A DNA stretch of 64,000 nucleotides from an uncultured Paracoccaceae bacterium. Its GTDB lineage: Bacteria > Pseudomonadota > Alphaproteobacteria > Rhodobacterales > Rhodobacteraceae. Within the stretch, counting starts at the first letter, position 1. Each line of letters opens with the position of its first letter. Under the pieces are notes generated by a model. It saw only the letters and a list, made by a program, of their open reading frames with translations. It did no database searches and was not told where the DNA came from. The translations under genes were made by a program, and so were the position numbers. The stretch lies in the NCBI GenBank assembly GCA_947499635.1, contig CANMPD010000003.1, positions 1 to 64,000 of the forward strand, written 5' to 3'. This document shows positions 1 through 7,498 of the stretch, one piece after another.

Positions 1-1
1 T

Positions 2-76
2 TCTGATCAAGGCGCACAATTCACAAGCAGAGAATGGGCTGCGTTCTTGCGCGACCACAATCTGGAACATTCGATG
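2..76 (+). pseudogene. IS3-family transposase (orfB) fragment
   Basis: Frame 2 reads SDQGAQFTSREW followed by AAFLRDHNLEHSM. This is the second-aspartate region of the DDE (rve) integrase core of IS3-family OrfB proteins (usual form HSDQGSQFTS). The similarity stops at about base 77, where the usual SMSRRGN continuation is replaced by unrelated sequence. The upstream part lies outside the window. It is a dead insertion-sequence remnant, and it probably marks the event that removed the left end of the neighbouring degenerate prophage. Confidence 0.75.
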
Positions 77-84
77 AAACGGCG

Positions 85-112
85 ATTCTCGAACTCTTTG
101 TGAAGGGCGTGA
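85..112 (-). pseudogene. Tiny remnant of a GIY-YIG (T5orf172) gene
   Basis: Bases 89-109 are identical over 21 nt to 11191-11211, inside the intact GIY-YIG gene of the prophage. On the minus strand the frame reads ALHKEFENRR, against ALHKEFEDRR in the intact protein. It directly abuts the IS3 scrap. I infer that the deleted left prophage once carried the same gene and that an IS-associated deletion left only this piece. It is too short for certainty, but a chance 21-nt match is unlikely. Confidence 0.5.
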
Positions 113-153
113 AAAATACCTAGAAAAGTCGTGGAAAATATTGCGCGCAGTTA

Positions 154-181
154 TTGACATTCATCCTTAAGTTGATAATTC
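154..181 (+). promoter_or_regulatory. Possible sigma70-type promoter of the lipoprotein gene
   Basis: TTGACA at 154-159 matches the -35 consensus. A GATAAT/TAATTC region at 174-181 could be the -10, with a 14- or 16-base spacer depending on the hexamer chosen. It lies about 30 bases before the lipoprotein start in AT-rich DNA. The spacing is not ideal. Confidence 0.35.
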
Positions 182-208
182 GGCGCTTGATAAATTTTGG
201 GGTATATC

Positions 209-541
209 ATGAAGAAATTAATTCCAGTACTTACGTTCGTATCTATCGTAAGTGCATGCGCTCAAAATCCAGACAAGATTGAGGCCGTTTCCGTTTCAGG
301 AGATCCATATTCTAGGCTTTCGTGTTCACAGCTGGCAGCGGAAAAATTGAAAGTTTCACAAGAACTCGAAAATGCTGCAACGCAACAACGTAAAGCTGCA
401 ACAGGCGACACGATTGGGGTGTTACTTTTAGGGTTACCGGTTTCTACTATAATGGGTGGAGATCAAGAAACACAAATTGCTGTAAACAAGGGACAGATTC
501 AAGAACTTGAAACACAGCAACTTCATAAAAGCTGCACATAA
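209..541 (+). CDS. Small predicted lipoprotein, unknown function
   Basis: This encodes a 110-aa protein starting at ATG 209. An upstream in-frame TTG at 197 would only add four residues before the natural MKKL start. The N-terminus is a short lipoprotein signal: MKKLIPVLTFVSIV followed by the lipobox-like VSAC, so Cys16 would be lipidated. The middle has a charged, probably helical stretch (LAAEKLKVSQELENAATQQR), a glycine/leucine-rich hydrophobic segment (IGVLLLGLPV) and a second helix with Cys near the end. The composition is AT-rich compared with the phage genes downstream. It is not part of the phage gene order and probably belongs to the host or another element. I do not recognise the family. 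Confidence 0.6.
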   Translation: MKKLIPVLTFVSIVSACAQNPDKIEAVSVSGDPYSRLSCSQLAAEKLKVSQELENAATQQRKAATGDTIGVLLLGLPVSTIMGGDQETQIAVNKGQIQELETQQLHKSCT

Positions 542-580
542 TATTTAAGCTTTCTGCTGAGATTTTTTGGCGGGGTTAGG

Positions 581-620
581 GTAGTTCGCTCCACAGCGAC
601 TACCTATTATTTCTTTACTT
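581..620 (+). terminator. Hairpin after the lipoprotein gene
   Basis: GTAGTTCGCT at 581-590 pairs with AGCGACTAC at 595-603 with one bulged T and a four-base loop. A T-rich run (TATTATTTCTTT) follows. It is a plausible but imperfect intrinsic terminator for the lipoprotein gene, just before the phage remnant starts. Confidence 0.35.
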
Positions 621-644
621 GCTTGCGAAATGGCGGTCCTTGGC

Positions 645-1216
645 AATGTGACGATAATCTTGCCGGGGCAGATTTGACGCCACTGGATACAGCGGTGTTT
701 CTGGCAGAGCGTAAGCGGGTTTATGAAAAACTGCATCCTGAGGCGAAGCAGGGTGGTGCACGAGGTAATCAGCATACAGGCGCGTGGCAAACGGACACGA
801 TGTCCTTTTGCCACGCGACAGCCGAAAAATTCGGCGTATCTGAGCGCCATGTGCGCCGGATGGTCAGCGCAGGCGAGATGTTACAAAGCATTGATGCGCA
901 ACGTCTGCGTGCCTCGGACCGTCCCATCACGCTGAATGACCTAACCGAACTCGCCAAGATTGGCGAACGCGACGAGCGGTCGCGCGTTGTGGATTTGCTT
1001 GCTGAGGGCAAAGTCAAAAGCGCCAAGGATGCGCGCCGTACCTACGCCAGCGAGAACAATCGCGGTGTGATGCCCCCGATGAACAACACCGAAAAGACTT
1101 GGACCCGTTTGCTGGATGCTTGGAATCGCACGCCCAAAGCGGCACGCCGCACGTTTTTAGAGGAACGCGGTGATGAGGTTCAGGCGGTTTTGAATGAGAT
1201 GCGGGGCGACGACTGA
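645..1216 (+). pseudogene. ParB-like phage protein, 5'-truncated
   Basis: This corresponds to residues from about 95 to the end of the intact ParB-like protein at 14343-15197 (shared CDDNLAGADLTPLD, then AEKFGVSERHVRRMV, then the NNRGVMPPMNN tail). The ParB nuclease-like domain with the GGHR motif is gone. The open frame continues upstream to 623 through unrelated bases. A short stretch around 755-815 differs from the intact copy (ARGNQHTGAW against DRKSEKFQ and VWSFASS), so it comes from a sister phage. The stop overlaps the start of the next fragment (ATGA), as in the intact copy. Confidence 0.8.
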
Positions 1217-1439
1217 TGATTGAGCCTGCTCAAATCTGGTGGAGTGCTGCGGATATCGCCGATGCGCGGTTGCCGGTTCGGGCGCGCCTAAAGCTGATTG
1301 AACCGCCAAAAGAGATGAAAGCCAAACGCAGCCGTGAGCAGGCATGGGCAGATTACGACCGCCTGACAGCAACAGGGAAATCCAAAGCTGAGATCCATTT
1401 AAAGGCGGTTCAACACGTCTTTGAATGTGAGGAGGCTGG
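1216..1439 (+). pseudogene. Mu transposase A fragment with an in-frame 43-codon deletion
   Basis: The N-terminus matches the intact transposase (MIEPAQIWWSAADIADARLP) and then jumps to VRARLKLIEPPKE. The 129 bp between two copies of GTTGCCGG (15250-15257 and 15379-15386 in the intact gene) are missing, leaving one copy at 1269-1276. This removes the basic winged-helix part of the DNA-binding domain. The coding match ends at 1439, where it is fused to the 3' end of gene G. All three catalytic residues are lost. Confidence 0.85.
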
Positions 1440-1521
1440 GGCAACATTCCAGCGCGTCCGTTTCTGGGTGTCTCAGATGCAGATCACAGCGCTATTGTTG
1501 AAGAAATTGAGGATTGGCTAA
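1437..1521 (+). pseudogene. 3' scrap of gene G (virion morphogenesis)
   Basis: Bases 1437 onward equal 30168 onward in the intact prophage. The join shares only TGG with the transposase side. The composite frame 1216-1521 reads the G DNA in a different frame from the intact gene, so no G peptide is made. The block is the 5' boundary of a 1238-bp perfectly collinear match that continues through the terminator and gene I. Confidence 0.75.
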
Positions 1522-1579
1522 GTGGTATAGATTGACGAGCGTTTAAAGCTTGCTCAAACTCTCTTTAACATCCCTGTAA

Positions 1580-1607
1580 AACGCCCCCACATCGTTTGGG
1601 GCGTTTT
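1580..1607 (+). terminator. Intrinsic terminator between G and I (left copy)
   Basis: AACGCCCC at 1580-1587 pairs with GGGGCGTT at 1598-1605 around a ten-base loop, followed by TTGCATTTT. The same hairpin sits at 30311-30338 in the intact prophage. Confidence 0.65.
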
Positions 1608-1636
1608 GCATTTTGTGGCTCTGCGATAGTGGTCGC

Positions 1637-2782
1637 ATGAGCAAAACAACAGCATATACCGCCATGATGGTCGCGCAGGATTTGCCCGAGGCAAGTGACG
1701 CGGGGCATGTTCCTGAATGGATACATCTTGCGCCCAAAGGAGCCATTGAGACCTTCGATGGGCGTGGTCCTTATGAAATCCAAGATCCGCAGGCGGTGAT
1801 TGAAGCCAGCTTTGCGGCGCGCGGTGAAATCGAAATTGATGTCAACCATGCAAGCTTCACTGCCGCCAAGGCTGGTGGCGAAGCGCCTGCGCGTGGCTGG
1901 ATTACGGAAATGCAATCACGCGATGACGGGATTTGGGGGCGTGTGCGCTGGACAGCCGTTGGCGAAAAGCTTGTTGCGGATCGCGCTTATCGCCGAATTT
2001 CCCCGGTGTTTCAGGTTGCATCCCCCGACAAACCCATCGTGACGGCCATTCTCAATGCTTCACTTGTGAACCGTCAAAACCTGCGCGGCTTGACTGCGCT
2101 TAATCATGAACAGGAGGAACCAATGGGTTTTCTTGGAAAACTCGTGGCCTATTTGGGTCTCGGCGCGGATGCGTCTGAGGACCAGATTATGGCTGCGATA
2201 AAGAAGATGAAAGGCGGGTCGGATACGGCCATTGCCGCGCAGTCTCAGCTTAATGAGGTTGCAACCGTTCTTGGCATTGATGCCGGTGGCGATGTGGTTG
2301 CGGCTGCGAAGACACATTCAGGCGGCGCGGCTGGTGTGGTTGCGATGCAGCAAGCGGTGGCCGAGCTGCAAGGGCTTGTGGCCCAGCAAAGCGAAACCAT
2401 CAACACGCTGACGGGCACGCAATCCAAGACTGCGGCTGCGACTTTTATTGATGGTGAAATCAAGAAAGGCCGAGTGATCCCTGCGGCATTGCGTGACCAT
2501 TACATCACCATGCATCAGGAAGACGCTGCGCGCGTTGAAAAAGAGATTTCCGCGATGCCCATGTTGAACAGCGCTGGCGTGGCCCATCTGACACCACCGT
2601 CTGCATCGTTTGGGGATGGCAGCGTGGCGATGCAGGCCGAGGACACTCAGGCGGCGCGTCTGCTTGGTTTAACCCAAGATGTGCGCGTTGAAGATGAGGT
2701 TGTTGAAGATGCAGCTTTGTTTGGGTTGCACCTCAGTCCTCTCGCGCTCAACCGGCCAGATCATTTGGGAGTTTGGCTCTGA
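1637..2782 (+). pseudogene. Chimera: Mu-like I protease/scaffold fused to tail-chaperone piece
   Basis: Starting at ATG 1637 the first ~345 codons are nearly identical to the intact I/Z gene (30368-31462), including the internal start at 2123 with its AGGAGG. At the hexamer TTAACC (2669-2674) the sequence switches to the downstream half of the tail-assembly chaperone gene (35539 onward). The chimeric frame closes at a TGA (2780-2782) created by a C-to-A change relative to the intact TGC. The protease domain could still be made, with a foreign C-terminal tail of about 36 residues in place of the scaffold's last residues. Confidence 0.75.
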
Positions 2783-2989
2783 AATGAAGCTGCAATGCGG
2801 GCTTTTCTGACAGTTCAAACACAGTGGCGCGCGCTGGCACAAGCTGACGGTAGCCGGTTCTGGGTTGGCTTGGATTACGGCGGCGTTGAACCAGCTTTGC
2901 GGCTGGCTGGGATGTGCCTCACACCGGACGACTGGTTTGGGGTTCAGATGATTGAACAGGCGGCGCGTGCCGCATTGAACGAGAGATAA
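2783..2989 (+). pseudogene. Remaining 3' part of tail-assembly chaperone (GT) gene
   Basis: This continues the chaperone frame after the nonsense codon at 2780-2782. An internal ATG at 2795 would give a 64-residue peptide matching the C-terminus of the 35527-35859 protein (AFLTVQTQWRALAQADGSRF and LTPDDWFGVQMIEQAARAA). It ends two bases before the tape-measure start, as in the intact copy. It is probably not functional. Confidence 0.65.
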
Positions 2990-2991
2990 AA

Positions 2992-5373
2992 ATGACGTTT
3001 ATCGTGAATGGTGAAATCTTGGTGGATGGCTCTGATGCCAAATCTGCGATTACGTCTTTGCGCGCCGAAAACGCCAAACTGGTTCAATCCGTTGACGGTG
3101 TGAACAAATCCACGACCGCGTGGCAACGCGGGGTGACAGAGGTGCGCACGCGTCTGGCCTCCGCGCGCAGCAGTGTGACCAATTGGGTTGCAGGCATAAA
3201 ACAGGTGGATGAAAGTCAAGCGCTTGCGGGCGGTAGCGTTGCTAACCTCACGGCTCAATTCAACGACATTGGTGTGATGTTGGCTGCGGGGCAAAACCCA
3301 CTGCAGTTGGCGATTCAGCAAGGTACGCAAATCACGCAAGTGTTCGGCAATCGCGGCGCGACTGCGGCTCTGGGCGGAATGCGGCAAGCTCTTGTCAGTA
3401 TGGTGTCGCCGCTGAATTTGATCACTATTGGGTCGATTGCAGCAGGTGCGGCAGCGGTGCAGTGGTTTTCACGTAGTTCGGACGAAGCCGAGAACTATGA
3501 GGATGTGCTTGAAGGTGTGGGCAATCAGGTTGAGCGCGTTCGGTCCCTATCCGAATTAAGCACGGCGGATATGGTCAAGCGCTGGGGAGAACTGACGCCA
3601 GAAGTGCGTAAGGTCTATGATGAGCTGAAAGCGTTAGAGCTGGATGCGCTCTTGCGCGATGCTGGGAACGCTGGCGACGAATTGGCCGAAAGCTTGGATA
3701 ATGGTTCGGTCTTAAGGGCGTTTTCGTCGGAATGGCAGCGTGTGCGTGATCATGGCTTTGATCCCGTGTTTGAGAGTATTTCAACGGCGTTGAAGGAAAT
3801 TGGCGATGCGGAGGGCGTCGACGCACAAATTAGAGCCGTGCAAGAGTTGCAGGCGCATCTCACCGACCTATCCGGTGGCGAGATGGATCTGGACCAAAAG
3901 GCAGCATATTCCCAAACCGTATTGCTCTTGGACAAGCTCTTTGAAGTGCGCGCGACTATTGAGGCAACCGGCGAAACAATTCGAGAGCAGTTGGGGGCGC
4001 AACGCGATCAGGCCGATGCAGCGGTTGAAGCCTATCAAACACATTTGAAAGACCTTGAAACCTCAAAGTCGATGCTGGCGCAATTGCAGTCTGAAGGCGA
4101 TATTCGACAGGCTGTTCTCAAATACGGCGAGGACAGCGTGCAGGTCGCAAACCTGCGCCTAACCGCTGCGGTACTGTCTTCGATCAGTGGTGTAAAGGAG
4201 ACGATCTTTAAGGGGGTGTTTCCATCAGGGTCGACAACAGCGCCGGGTATTGGCTTTGAAGAGGATCCCGACACGGGGTTTATGCGTTCTGGTACAAATC
4301 AAATTACCGGTGTGGCAGGTGGTAAGCGATCTATCATTTTTGGAGCGAACGGTTTTGAGCGCATAGGGATTGGCCTGCCTTCCAGTGAAGCCTTGGCGGC
4401 GTTGCACATCTCTGGCGATGATGTGGCCAGCGGTCGTCTGCGGGTTACACGCGATGGTGTTTCGGCAATTTTTGGAGTGACGGGGAATAATGCAGTCATT
4501 GATGCGCTTGGCACGGATGACGGCGACGGCGATGATGGCGGCATGTTGCTCTACACTGGCGGCCGTCTGACTGTAAGTGTGACTGCGGCGGGTGATCTTG
4601 GGATTGGTACGCAATCGTCTCCGTATAACAAGAGTAACCATACAGGAGGGGTATTCTATGATGGCGTTGGCAAATCTCTTAACATCGCCCGCCAAAACGC
4701 GACTCCTGTTTGGATTAATCGCACCGGAAATGATGGCGGCATAATTGGCCTGCAAAGTGCAGGTACCACGCAAGGAACGATCTGGGTTTCTGGATCTACG
4801 GTGAGCTACAACGGCGGACACCTGTCACGCTGGGGACAAACCAGCGACACGGGTATCTTGCGCGGGAGCATCCTGTCATCTCTGGATGAGATGTCACGTT
4901 GGCGATTTCTGTCTTATGAAACTCCCACCGGCCCGCAGCGTATAGAATATTTTGTCGATGCCGACGACGGGACCGAGATTGATATATCGGTTGTGGAAAC
5001 CGTTGATGGTGTCGTGGTTCTAAACAGCTACACAGCAAGTGTCGGCACAGAGGATAACGAACAGCTCACGCGCGTCGCCATGTCTGAAATGGCTGGCGAT
5101 AAGGCTGTGACAGGCGTGTTCGAGCGAATAGATGACAGTGATGAATACGGAGATGTTGTCGTGGCAATGAGCGGCGATTTCATCATTCGTATTCAGGCTG
5201 GGGCCACTGTAGCGCGTGGCGATCTGATCGAAAGTGCAGGGGACGGAACCGGGCGTGCTCAAGCGGACGACCTCGTGCGGTCATCCACCGTCGCCAAAGT
5301 CACCAGTGCTATTCCTTGCAGCACATATGCAGACGGATCTTACACCGTGCCTTGCCTGCTGATGTTGGGGTGA
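2992..5373 (+). CDS. Chimeric ORF: tape-measure N-terminus fused in frame to tail fibre
   Basis: This 793-aa open frame has two parts. Residues 1 to about 392 are tape-measure protein: MTFIVNGEILVDGSDAKSAI, then the coiled segment and a hydrophobic stretch around LNLITIGSIAAGAAAVQWF. After about residue 48 this part diverges from the intact prophage's tape measure. From about residue 393 (VLSSISGVKETIFKG) it is the tail-fibre protein of 43181-44647. The join is at TGCGGT (4167-4172), where both parents share six bases. The frame is preserved and has no stop, so a fusion could be translated if transcribed, but it lacks the rest of the tape measure. It is most likely a dead by-product. Confidence 0.7.
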   Translation: MTFIVNGEILVDGSDAKSAITSLRAENAKLVQSVDGVNKSTTAWQRGVTEVRTRLASARSSVTNWVAGIKQVDESQALAGGSVANLTAQFNDIGVMLAAGQNPLQLAIQQGTQITQVFGNRGATAALGGMRQALVSMVSPLNLITIGSIAAGAAAVQWFSRSSDEAENYEDVLEGVGNQVERVRSLSELSTADMVKRWGELTPEVRKVYDELKALELDALLRDAGNAGDELAESLDNGSVLRAFSSEWQRVRDHGFDPVFESISTALKEIGDAEGVDAQIRAVQELQAHLTDLSGGEMDLDQKAAYSQTVLLLDKLFEVRATIEATGETIREQLGAQRDQADAAVEAYQTHLKDLETSKSMLAQLQSEGDIRQAVLKYGEDSVQVANLRLTAAVLSSISGVKETIFKGVFPSGSTTAPGIGFEEDPDTGFMRSGTNQITGVAGGKRSIIFGANGFERIGIGLPSSEALAALHISGDDVASGRLRVTRDGVSAIFGVTGNNAVIDALGTDDGDGDDGGMLLYTGGRLTVSVTAAGDLGIGTQSSPYNKSNHTGGVFYDGVGKSLNIARQNATPVWINRTGNDGGIIGLQSAGTTQGTIWVSGSTVSYNGGHLSRWGQTSDTGILRGSILSSLDEMSRWRFLSYETPTGPQRIEYFVDADDGTEIDISVVETVDGVVVLNSYTASVGTEDNEQLTRVAMSEMAGDKAVTGVFERIDDSDEYGDVVVAMSGDFIIRIQAGATVARGDLIESAGDGTGRAQADDLVRSSTVAKVTSAIPCSTYADGSYTVPCLLMLG

Positions 5374-5421
5374 GAGAGCGATGAAGTCTTCCAACAACCA
5401 CTCTTCAAATAGGATTTAAAC

Positions 5422-5706
5422 ATGTCTCGATATCAGGAAATCATAACGGTACCGTCTGACAGCTACATTGAGTTGTCTAATGGGGATGTCTTTGGCGCAT
5501 TGGCCTTTGTGCCTTTGGATGGTGCGATTGAGGTGCGGCGCGGCGGGTCCACAGCCCCGAGCCAAGATAGCCGAGGCTGGCCCTATTCTACCAAGTTCGG
5601 CTTTCGCGGCACGCTTGCGGATGTGAGTTCTGACATAAGCGGCAACCGTTTATGGGGCCGCAGCCTGACCAACACAAATCAAGAGGTTTTGGTCGATCAT
5701 GCGTAA
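5422..5706 (+). CDS. Small tail-fibre-associated protein (left copy)
   Basis: This 94-aa protein (MSRYQEIITVPSDSYIELSN...) is nearly identical to the one at 44696-44980. The only visible residue change is a Ser/Pro difference in the GGSTAPSQ region. The coding end overlaps the start of the next gene by eight bases, as in the intact copy. Its position between two fibre genes suggests a fibre connector or tip component. I do not recognise a family. The gene is open, but no phage promoter can be identified upstream in this deleted copy. Confidence 0.65.
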   Translation: MSRYQEIITVPSDSYIELSNGDVFGALAFVPLDGAIEVRRGGSTAPSQDSRGWPYSTKFGFRGTLADVSSDISGNRLWGRSLTNTNQEVLVDHA

Positions 5707-7378
5707 TCCGTTTTTTCAAAATGTCAGTGTTGGATTGTCTGGGGCTGCGATATCGATCACGGCGCAGGCCGATGGTACGACGCGGGTGTATCATACAGAT
5801 CTTGTTGCAGTCCGGTATTCAACAGATGGCGGAGCGACGTGGTCTGACGCTTTGGCCGCGATCAATGGCGAAGCGATTTTACCGACCGCACCGGGGGATA
5901 ATATTCGGATCGATCCGGTGGGGTATCTGTCTTTTGTTGTCCCCAACAGCACATTGCCAATTGCCTTGGTGTTGATCAATTCCAACAGTCACGGCATTGG
6001 CCGCGTGGATGCTGAGGTGGGCGATGCCTTTGTGGAGGGCGCGACACAGTGGACGCAGGCGGCAACTCATGAGGCCATCAGTGGCGCGGTGCTGGATGTG
6101 AATGACACCAGCGGCAATTACGAGAGCACACATTTTAGCCCGATGGTGTCTTTTGCCGAAGCGGTGATGGCATCTGGCAAGTATGGCGGGATCTGCTTTG
6201 TGCCAGATGGCATGGGCGCAACGGGGTTCAGCGACGGTGTGTGGTCTCCTGATCCCGCGGATCATCCGAACCGGCTAACGGGGGCAGTGGAGCGCTGGAA
6301 CGCGGCGTATGCTGCGCTGGTGGCCGATGGCAACACAGTCCATCCGCTTTGTGCAATCTTTCTCAATGCCAATCCTGACGCGAGCCTTATTGGCGAAAGT
6401 GCTGATCCCAGCATTGCGACGATGTTCGCCTATACCAACGCGCAAGATGCATATGTTGACTATGTCCGGTCACATCTGGACGGCGTGGATGCGACATTTC
6501 CGGTTCTTGTGTCCAATGCAATGACCGAAGGGCAGATCGGCAGTAGCGCGTTATTCGAAGCGGCCTCTGCTATGGGAACATCAATCCAGCACCGCGTGGC
6601 GCATGCGCACAGCATATCTGTCATCTATGATCGTGGGGACGGGGAAGCGGAGAACCTGCCGATCACTCGATTTGACTCGTTCCATGCCGACCACGCAGGT
6701 GAATTGACCAAAGGGCGCTTGCTCTATGCGGCGCTGGATCGGGCAATTGCGAATGATGATCCACGCGCACCCTTCACCAGTTTGCCGTTTTATGATGATA
6801 TTGCGCGCCTCTATGATTACCGCAGCGGCTCCCTGCGCAATTGGATCACGAGGGCTGAGGATGATCTGACCGCCATCCAAAAAGCTGTCCTGCTGCGTCA
6901 CGATGAGGGCTTTGGCACAACAGCGCATGTTCGTCCCGCTGGCACAGGGCGGGTGCTCAAGTTCGGGGGGCTTGCTGCGCAATACACCATATCGCTGCGC
7001 TTACGACTGGACAGTGTGACGAAAACCGCAGGCCTTTGCATGAATGTTGGTATTGAACACCGCTTTTTCCTTCACTCATCTGGCAACATCCGTTGCGGTC
7101 ACAGCACGCCGCAGGAAATAGAGGTCGCGGGTGATTTGGTTGCGGGGCAGATCTATCAGCTGACGCTTACCTTTGATGGCACGACGATGACGCTCTACCG
7201 TGACGCGGTCGCGTTGGCCTCAGCTCCCGCCGCGCCGACACCGTCGGGGGAAATCGCAATCGGGGCCGGAGATTTGGTGGGGGCCAACGCGTTCACCGGT
7301 GACATGCAGTCTGTGCTCACTCTAGATCGCGCGCTCACCGCACCCGAAGTCGCAGCACTTGCGGGGCTGGAATATTAA
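5699..7378 (+). CDS. Tail-fibre protein with SGNH-esterase-like and LamG-like domains (left copy)
   Basis: This 559-aa protein is a same-length homologue of 44973-46652. An N-terminal beta region (about 1-95) leads to an esterase-like domain beginning at INSNSHGIG (candidate Ser block). That domain continues through a GGICFVPDGMGATGF segment to FDSFHADHAGE, where DSFH fits the catalytic DxxH of SGNH/sialate O-acetylesterase folds. Residues of about 400-559 form a concanavalin/LamG-like beta-sandwich (YTISLRLRLDSV, then YQLTLTFDGTTM). It differs from the other copy at scattered sites, several near the DxxH motif (TRFDSFHADHAG against NRFDLFHADRAG). It probably binds or trims host surface polysaccharide. 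It is intact and could serve as an alternative fibre. Confidence 0.65.
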   Translation: MRNPFFQNVSVGLSGAAISITAQADGTTRVYHTDLVAVRYSTDGGATWSDALAAINGEAILPTAPGDNIRIDPVGYLSFVVPNSTLPIALVLINSNSHGIGRVDAEVGDAFVEGATQWTQAATHEAISGAVLDVNDTSGNYESTHFSPMVSFAEAVMASGKYGGICFVPDGMGATGFSDGVWSPDPADHPNRLTGAVERWNAAYAALVADGNTVHPLCAIFLNANPDASLIGESADPSIATMFAYTNAQDAYVDYVRSHLDGVDATFPVLVSNAMTEGQIGSSALFEAASAMGTSIQHRVAHAHSISVIYDRGDGEAENLPITRFDSFHADHAGELTKGRLLYAALDRAIANDDPRAPFTSLPFYDDIARLYDYRSGSLRNWITRAEDDLTAIQKAVLLRHDEGFGTTAHVRPAGTGRVLKFGGLAAQYTISLRLRLDSVTKTAGLCMNVGIEHRFFLHSSGNIRCGHSTPQEIEVAGDLVAGQIYQLTLTFDGTTMTLYRDAVALASAPAAPTPSGEIAIGAGDLVGANAFTGDMQSVLTLDRALTAPEVAALAGLEY

Positions 7379-7380
7379 AC

Positions 7381-7398
7381 GCCCCTTTGAAGGGGGGC
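7381..7398 (+). terminator. GC hairpin after last fibre gene (left copy)
   Basis: GCCCC-TTTGAA-GGGG(GG)C is a strong short hairpin a few bases after the stop codon, but it has no clear T-run behind it. It is identical in the intact copy at 46655-46672. It may end the late transcript or protect its 3' end. Confidence 0.4.
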
Positions 7399-7446
7399 TT
7401 AAATACCCCTTTCAAACCCAACAGGCTAAAAACGCGTTGCTGTAAA

Positions 7447-7468
7447 AAAGTCTGTAATTCACTGCAAT
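7447..7468 (+). other. Truncated right phage end: one transposase site left
   Basis: AAAGTCTGT at 7447-7455 and the following bases to GCAAT at 7464-7468 equal 46721-46742 of the intact prophage apart from one base. The next two AAAGTCTGT units and the terminal CCCTACA of the intact end are absent. At 7469 the sequence switches to TGTAGGG, the candidate left end of the intact prophage. With only one of three sites, this end should not support transposition. Confidence 0.65.
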
Positions 7469-7498
7469 TGTAGGGAAACAAACTTATTTACAGTTATG
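7469..7498 (+). other. Candidate left terminal sequence of the intact prophage
   Basis: TGTAGGG is the exact reverse complement of CCCTACA at 46786-46792. It begins precisely where similarity to the phage right end stops. A TTACAG motif follows at 7488-7493, at nearly the same distance from the terminus as the first site inside the right end. Sites matching the full AAAGTCTGT repeat are only weak here (ACAAACTTA, ACAGTTATG), so this is tentative. Confidence 0.45.

Larger units (their letters stand above)
645..7468 (+). mobile_element. Degenerate, internally deleted Mu-like prophage
   Basis: This 6.8-kb segment is collinear with the intact prophage to its right but lacks most of it. Matching blocks are: 645-1276 with 14626-15257 and 1269-1439 with 15379-15551 (parB 3' part and transposase 5' part); 1437-2674 with 30168-31405 (end of G, then I/Z); 2669 to about 3134 with 35539 to about 36004 (chaperone and start of tape measure); and 4167-7468 with 43441-46742 (tail fibres, both 3302 bp). 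Between 3134 and 4166 the tape-measure DNA is related but clearly diverged. It is therefore a deletion derivative of a sister phage and not a recent copy. The left end is missing (IS remnant at base 2) and the right end is truncated. Confidence 0.85.
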
